From positions 40,104,727-40,168,726 of the forward strand of contig NC_061112.1 of the NCBI RefSeq assembly GCF_002878395.1: a stretch of 64,000 nucleotides of DNA, read 5' to 3'. The notes under the pieces were generated by a model that saw only the letters and a program-made list of their open reading frames with translations, did not search any database and had not been told where the DNA came from. A program made the translations under genes and the position numbers. Each line of letters opens with the position of its first letter. The stretch's first letter is position 1. The stretch comes from Capsicum annuum (lineage: Eukaryota > Streptophyta > Magnoliopsida > Solanales > Solanaceae). Shown here one piece after another: positions 57,745 to 64,000 of the stretch.

Positions 57745-60317
57745 TGTCACAGCCTAAAAACTAAGGGTAATGATAGAAATTGTCGTGTCAAGCCTTGACA
57801 AGTAAGCAATCACCCAAACTGATATGAAATGGAAAAACAACACCTAAAACCCAAATCATGACTTTGAGAACAAAGTTGAACTTCAAATATACAACAAAAG
57901 CAGAAACATATATAACAATGATACTATAAATCACCCAAGTTCTAGTGTGACAATGTAAGAACCAACTATGTATTTCTTGAAAGTTAGAAATATACAACTG
58001 ATAGTCCAAAATGAAGCATAAATTTGTCTCTGAATACGAAACTAGACATAAACTATATAAGAAGGGGTAGGAGATCAATTCTGGGAGCATATATCAACTG
58101 CACCTTAAAATACTACAAGCACCACCTAAAACCAGCTACCATGCAGTGTATTCATGCCTGAATCTATACCAAAAGGGCATATTAGGGATGAGTACACTCC
58201 ACTTTTACTCATCAGGTATCATAGGATGACTAAGTAAAGTAGAAAATAAAGTATATAAAATACGCACTATGGATACGTCACTGCAATCAGAAAATGTCCA
58301 AAATGGTAGCCCACACTATCTCCACTAACAGTTCTAACATATAACATATTCACTAATTATAAGTACGGAAAAGAAATATAGAATTAATAAAGTGCAATCA
58401 TAGAATATGCATAATGTATGAAATGCAGTGAGAATAAGAATGATGATGTGATATGTCAGAGGTTGTCGCACAATCTTCGTATATACCTACCGAGCTCTAC
58501 TTTTGAGGCAGGACCCATGGGGGGTTCACAACCCATATACAATCCTATAACTAACACCAATACTAATCCAGTATCCATAACTCTTCTTCGGTAGAGGATT
58601 TTTAAAGACGTCATATTTTTGTCCAAAAAAATAGTATTTCCATAGTAGTATGCCTCATAAATGTATATGTGATATGAGGATGTAATACTCATAACCAAAC
58701 CAGAATGATAATATCAAAATCCAACCAATATACAAGCACGTAAGTCAAAAATCCACTTAATAGGGGAACTATCCATGATCTAATATAGTCTATGTACCAG
58801 TAGAGTAAAATATGCAATAATAAGCCATTAATACCATATAAATCCCAACTTAGGAAATTTCCACCAAGAAGAAAACAACCAAATATATAAATACGAAGCG
58901 AACAACATCATATAAGACCCTACACGGTCGCACATAGCAAATAACATCTCAAACCACTAATAACAATATCATAGGTCCTCATATGGGAACATAATAGTAA
59001 TAAAACCAATTTTATAACTAAAACCCATATCCATAATATGTTTTTATATTAGTATTAACTACCTATCCCAATCTGAAGAAGATTAAGCGATAACCTACCT
59101 CTGATGAAGAAAACCTAATCCAAAAGCCTCTAATCACGAAGTCTTTCCCTCACCAATGACCTCAAAACCAATTAAAAATAAAAATATAGAATTTGTAAAT
59201 CAAAAGAAAATCAATGATAAATATATTGCCTATTTTTGAGTTGGAATCAAAATAGACCTCTGAAATGGGTTTTCGAAACAAAGGATAGAAAGAAAATTTT
59301 AGTGCATAAGTACATTACCCATGATTTAAGGAAGCCATAGAAAAAAACCCAAGTAAAAATGAATTGAAATTGGGATTTAAATTGAAGAAATACTAATTTA
59401 GGCCTTTTGGGTCAAAATCTCCAAATTCCATATTTTAGATCATGTTTTAACAAGATTTAGTTGACAAGAATCAAAGAAAATAATTAAACTAGGGATTCAA
59501 AGCTTACCTAAGCTTGAAAATGGAAGAAATTTCCCAAAAACACTAAAGCTCGAACCTCTAAGTCTCAAAATGGTGAAAAATTGAGAAAAGCTAATTTTTT
59601 ACGAGGCTCAGTTGTGATTGCTTAAGCAACTAAATGGTCGCTTATGCGATCATCGCTTAAGAGTCCAAGTAATCACTTAAGCAGAAAGGGTCACCTCAGT
59701 AGGGACACTTAAACTGCCCTTCGGTCGCTTAAGCAATTGGGGGCACCTCAAAAGAAGCCTCTTGATCTCTTAAGCGACCATAAGTTTGCTTAAGTGACTG
59801 CCTTATTTGGTGATGCACCAACAAATTTGGAGTTTTCAAAGTTTCCAATGGGTCCCTCAATATTCATTCGGAATCTCTAGATTGCAACCGAGATATTCTA
59901 CTAGAATAATTCAACGTTCTAGACTTAATGGCAAAATTAGATTTTCGAAATAAATTTATTTTCACAAAATTAACCCCCTAGACCTAATTTTACAACTTTT
60001 AAAATTAGGAATCAAAATAAGATACAAAAGTTATAAAAACACACCAACAATGTTACCAACTCAAAATCAACGTTTCGAATTTGTTGGCGCAGTCCTTTTT
60101 GCCATCCGATGCATAAAATAATAAATATTGAAAAAAGTCAATGCTAGAGCCTTTTTAAACTTCAAAAGTTACAAATGCACATAAATCACACCGAAATATA
60201 TTAGAAATTATGTCAATCCTCCCCACACACCAGAATTATCACATAGTAACCACAGAAAGGGGTAAAATGATCAAATCACATAGAAATGAATAATTCACAA
60301 AAAATCAAGTCATTACA
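57745..60317 (-). repeat. B: solo LTR, 2,573 bp, same family as A
   Basis: TGTCACAGCC ... TCATTACA, flanked by CCGCT (57740-57744) and CCACT (60318-60322), one transition apart. No interior. Inverted, it aligns with A's LTR from start (TGTAATGACTTGATT) to end (CCTTAGTTTTTAGGC). It contains the motif array 59621-59794. Minus frames at 57788-58090 and 58456-58698 are not supported. Confidence 0.82.
59621..59794 (-). promoter_or_regulatory. B LTR motif array, four pairs exactly 20 bp apart
   Basis: CTTAAG-type cores of GCTTAAGC(G) start at 59621/59641, 59656/59676, 59708/59728 and 59769/59789. All four pairs are 20 bp apart. Two cores differ by one base (CTTATG at 59641, CTTAAA at 59708). The motif is its own reverse complement. 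The homologous place in A has GCTTTAGC-like motifs with the same 20-15-20 steps. Confidence 0.8.
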
Positions 60318-60322
60318 CCACT

Positions 60323-62255
60323 TTAGCAACCCGACACAATTGGGATAAACTGCAAAAGTATTCAACCTAAGCTTAAACAATGACTGCTTTAGCATTTAGA
60401 GTTGGATAGGTTTAAAAACTCTTTTCCCAAATTTTTATTTCATTTTAAGACTTTGAGCTTTAGATTAAGGGATTTTTGAGCAAATTCTTCTATTTTCAAG
60501 CATGGGTAGGCTCTAAATCACTATTTAAATTATTTTACTTCGATTATTGTCCCTTAAAACTCGTTAATTTATGATTTCAAAATGAGAATTTGGGGATTTG
60601 GGCCCGAAAGACCTAAAAAGGATATTCTTCGATTTAAGCCTCATTTTTAACCCATTTTCACTTGGATTTTATCCTATGGGTTCCATTAATCATGGGTAAG
60701 GTTTTTATAAATCAAATTTTTGATTTTACCCTTTCATCTAAAAAAACTCATTTTAGGGGTCTGTTTTGACCCTGACTTGAAAGTGCGCAATATGAATATC
60801 GTTAGATTCCTTTTAACATATAAATTTTATATTTGTATGTTGTAATTGATTTTAAAGCTATTCAAGAGGCAAAATCTCTACATTAAAGGACTTAAGGCTT
60901 GGTTTCTTACATTGTGAGGTAGGTTATGGATTTACTTTCTTCAGACTAGGTTGGGTAGTTAATAATTATATAAATGCATTCTTTGGGTATGGGAAGTCAA
61001 TCATGAAAAGTACCCATGTGGGGGCCTATATTTGTTATGTGTTGCCTGTATAGGATTTTATCTGATATTATTGGTATCTTTTATGCATTGGTTATTTCTT
61101 TCACGATAAAAATACCAAGTTGGGGGTTAATGTGATATTAATGGGGCCTTACATGTAAATTTATTCTTATAGTACATTGCTTATAATAAATCATGGATGA
61201 TTGACGTATTGAGTAGATTATGAGATCACGCGTGTATACATTGAATGGATTTGAAATCATCATATTGGTTTAGTTGTGAATATTTGCATCATCATATCAA
61301 ACATACATTCATGAGATATCAATACTATTAAGGAAATACTGATTTTGACAAAAATGAGATACTTTTAAAAAATCCTCTGTCGTAGCCCATGAGTCAGAGA
61401 TGAGATGTGGATATTATGATTGGGATTGAGTATTGAGAAAGTATATGGGTTGTGAACCCCTTATGGGTCCTACTTGTAAGCATTAAGGTTCGATAGATAT
61501 ATATAGAAGGCATGTGATAACCTTAGTCACATCACGTTATCATTACCATCAGCATTGCATTTCATACATTATGCATATTCAATTTTGTGCTTTTGTGATT
61601 AATTCGATGCATATCTATTCTATTTCTTTTATGTACCTGTCTTCTTACTTATGTACTATAATTATAATTGTTAGTGGAGATGGTGTAAGTTACCATTTGG
61701 GCTATAATTTTATGGCAGATGGCGTGCTCATAATATGTATTTATATACCTTATTTTGTAATATGCTCAATTGTCCTACGATACCTACTAAGTATAAGTGG
61801 ACTATACTTATCCCTACGGTGACCTTTTGGTGAAGATCTAGGTACGGGTGTGCTGCGCAACAACTGAGATCATGTGGTTGCTCATTAATACTTTGAGGTA
61901 TTGTCTATTCTATCCCTTTAGAGTCGACCTTAATCCTTCTCCTATCCAAATGATGTCTTTATTTTGTACTAGAGACAGACTTGTAGTTCTCACCTTTTAG
62001 TTGTATTTTTCAGTTCTAAGTTGTATTAGATTGTTCTTACATCGTGACACCAGGTTTTGGGATGGTTTATGGTATCATTTTTATTCAGATTTCTACTATT
62101 ATCATATATGTATGGTTTTTTGCTTCTCTCACGAGGTTTCGCCTTGCGAATTATGTTATGATATTCTTCTTACTTATCAGTTTGAATGATTGGCTTATTT
62201 GTCGAGGCTTAGCCATAATAAATTCCATCATGACCTTAGTTTTTGGGTCGTAATA
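60323..62255 (+). repeat. Element A 3' LTR, piece 3
   Basis: Continues the A LTR after B: one more motif (CTGCTTTAGCA, near 60381), CTCTTTTCCC (60420-60429), a leader, then text matching B inverted, such as GAGGTAGGTTATGGATTT (60915) and GGTTGTGAACCCCTTATGGG (61448). Ends about 62255. Hydrophobic frames at 61514-61822 and 62001-62253 are AT-rich chance frames. Confidence 0.75.
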
Positions 62256-62531
62256 GTTCTCTAATAACATTATATCTCAATTATTCTCTTTTATTAGGGT
62301 TAAGAATATGGACATAAGTTGCTTTGTAACTTCTATCATTATTCTACCTCATTACTATTGTAACCTCCAACATCCGAATTGAATAACAAGGATTCAATCT
62401 TGTGAAACCGGTGTATAGGAGAAATCTAAAAGCCTATACAAAATTTGACATCTCTAGTTTGGAAAGAAGGAAGATGATCAGGATCTCATGTAAAACAAAG
62501 TCCAAATTTAAGAGGTACTTACCTAGAGAAA
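62256..62531. other. Spacer between element A and LTR D
   Basis: 276 bp, AT-rich, no gene or repeat that I recognise. It may be the original insertion target of A and D. Confidence 0.5.
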
Positions 62532-64000
62532 TGTAATGACCCTTCTAGTAATTTTTCCATAATCTCGCTTATTTCTGCCGTTAGAGATATTTCATAGTTA
62601 TCCCGAGTCATTTATTACTTGTTAGAGCTGATAGTTTGGTTACCAGGCAATTCGTTTAGTTCTTAGAACCAATTCCTTATTTGGAAGTCTTCGCTGGTTC
62701 AAAATGGTCATCAAGTGAAAACTTATGTTAAATGATCTCGGATATGGATTCTGACTTTACCAGCAGTTTTGAAATATCAATTTTAGGCTAGATAGACCAT
62801 TAGTTCAGACCCCACTGCACCCGAGCTCATTTGACCCATTGGTCAAAAAGTCAAAAATTGGAAAATATGGGTGTAGGGCCCACACTTGGCCTAAATAGAC
62901 TTAGATGAAAAATCCAACATCACTAATGTGTCCCAAACATTGAATTTAGTAGGGTTACATAGCTTATTTGTGAAAACCAAAGTCCGAATAAGTTTTGGAG
63001 GTCAAAAACTGAACAGGGACCCTGGTGATCGCAGCCAGTGTTATGGAGATCGCATCCCTATAAAGCACGAATGTGGTACCTCTTTTCTTGGAGGGGTTAT
63101 AAATAGCCCCCTTAGTTGCGAAATAGGACATTTTCACCTCTCCTTGAGACCTAGAAACCCTGTAATGATATGTTAACTTCAAATTGAGTCTTGGGTGTAA
63201 GTTGAAAGCTTGTTTAACATATATTTTCATGATTAATAGTGGATTTAAGGTAAGAATCATTCATTTTCAAACTTTAATTTCTTGAATTTTTAACCAAACC
63301 CCAATGAGCTTGAGGGCATAATTTTAGCCTAAATAAGCTTGGTTTTTACTTGATTCTTGAGGGTTATGATTCCCTAATGGTGTATGCACATTGAGTTGAT
63401 CTCAAAAATATATTTTAGGTATGTGGGACCCACTTGGGGGATTTAGGTGTTGTTTTTTGATCCAAAGCACAACAATACAATATGGGTATCAATATTCTCG
63501 TAATAATGTATAGATTGTGTTTTCAATAGCTTGGCACCTTGAAAAGGCTTCTCGAAAGCAAAAAGTAAAGGTTTAGCAGGTAGTTGAGCATTAATCGATT
63601 TGAGGTAAGCTAGGCTTACTCTTTGTTAGATTGAGTTATATTTTGATACAATTGTGATATTTTGTTAGATTGGGATGGATTTTAAGAATTGGATTTATGA
63701 AATGCAAGACTTGGGTTAGTTGGATCATTTAGGCTATGCGAATCTTAGAATTGAAAAGTTTGACTTGGTTTCCTTTAACTTAGGTGGAATAGACTTCACT
63801 ACTCATGTTTAGCACGAGAATGCCTTTGAATACTCAATACTAAGTAAATTGCACTAGTTGCTCATACTTAGAGTAAGTTGGCCTTAGTTACTAATACTAG
63901 TGACGGTTGCCTTAGTTTAATTGGACTTCGTGAAGGTGCTTGTTTAAAATATCTACCTTAAGGCTTATGGTGGTTTCTACACATCTAAGAGTTGATTTAG
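62532..64000 (+). repeat. D: LTR (solo or 5'), runs off the window
   Basis: Begins TGTAATGACCC, like other chromovirus LTRs here. GATCGCA is at 63027 and 63048 (21 bp apart), then a TATA box (63099-63107), then leader text. No purine tract precedes it, so it is a 5' LTR or a solo LTR rather than a 3' LTR. The end is not seen. Overlapping frames (62928-63176 +, 62964-63260 -) are not supported. Confidence 0.6.
63099..63107 (+). promoter_or_regulatory. TATA box of LTR D
   Basis: TTATAAATAGCCCCC, a strong plant TATA context, about 50 bp after the GATCGCA pair. Confidence 0.6.

Larger units (their letters stand above)
36247..62255 (+). mobile_element. A: chromovirus remnant (3' part), split by T2 and solo LTR B
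   Basis: The oldest layer seen. It keeps the integrase zinc region onward (36247-37638) and the 3' LTR in three pieces (37639-37689, 57151-57744, 60323-62255). Its 5' part is cut at the Tat LTR edge. LTR ends TGTAAGG and TAATA (62255; the final CA appears changed to TA). The LTR aligns with solo LTR B end to end, so A and B are one family. Confidence 0.78.

Noticed and set aside
61514..62253. Hydrophobic plus-strand frames that might look like membrane proteins
   Set aside because: They lie inside the LTR of element A, which aligns with solo LTR B; AT-rich chance frames.
1..64000. Host genes or endogenous pararetrovirus sequences
   Set aside because: I looked for non-gypsy coding text such as kinase, P450 or movement-protein/coat-protein motifs and saw none; all coding text fits Ty3/gypsy elements.

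Overview
The window is eukaryotic nuclear heterochromatin from a plant. It is AT-rich and holds no intact gene that I can see. Every recognisable coding stretch is a decayed gag or pol piece of a plant Ty3/gypsy LTR retrotransposon. The clades (Athila, Tat, chromovirus Del/Tekay) indicate a seed plant, most likely a eudicot. Solanaceae is only an impression from the LTR types. No host gene, tRNA, rRNA or CRISPR is supported.

Layout. The whole window is one nest of insertions. The oldest layer, 'element A', is a chromovirus on +, of which only an integrase/chromodomain remnant (36247-37638) and a split 3' LTR (37639-37689, 57151-57744, 60323-62255) remain. A Tat-lineage element on - (8193-36246) abuts A at its 5' LTR. 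It is itself cut by Athila-1 (-, 1-8192), Athila-2 (+, 10182-14472, no pol), chromovirus T1 (-, 18308-27924, TSD TTAAG) and solo LTR C (30835-32981, TSD ATATA/ACATA). The LTR of A holds chromovirus T2 (-, 37690-57145, TSD ATTTT) and solo LTR B (57745-60317, TSD CCGCT/CCACT). T2's 5' LTR in turn holds chromovirus T3 (+, 46572-56632, TSD GTAAT). A further LTR, D, starts near 62532 and runs off the window.

How the parts relate. Each chromovirus keeps the usual order: LTR, initiator-Met-type primer site, gag with zinc knuckle, protease, RT, RNase H, integrase, C-terminal chromodomain, purine tract, LTR. Athila-1 has an Asp-type primer site, gag-pol and a long noncoding 3' tail. Tat carries the second RNase H typical of its lineage and a repeat-rich 3' region. 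All are dead: stops, frameshifts, lost catalytic residues and lost zinc ligands are everywhere. Several losses are C-to-T type changes, as expected of methylated DNA.

The most interesting signal is not a gene. Most LTR families here carry, on the upstream side of the likely promoter, an array of short near-palindromic motifs with very regular spacing. Examples are 19-bp pairs in ~91-bp units in Athila, 20-bp pairs in B and A, 4 x 32 bp in C, 4 x 34-35 bp in T2, and ~93-bp repeats in T1 and T3. The spacing is kept while the motif differs between families, and even between two members of one family (A and B). I also see a conserved GTCTTTTCCC-like block after the array, and a three-segment alternative hairpin in the chromovirus LTRs.
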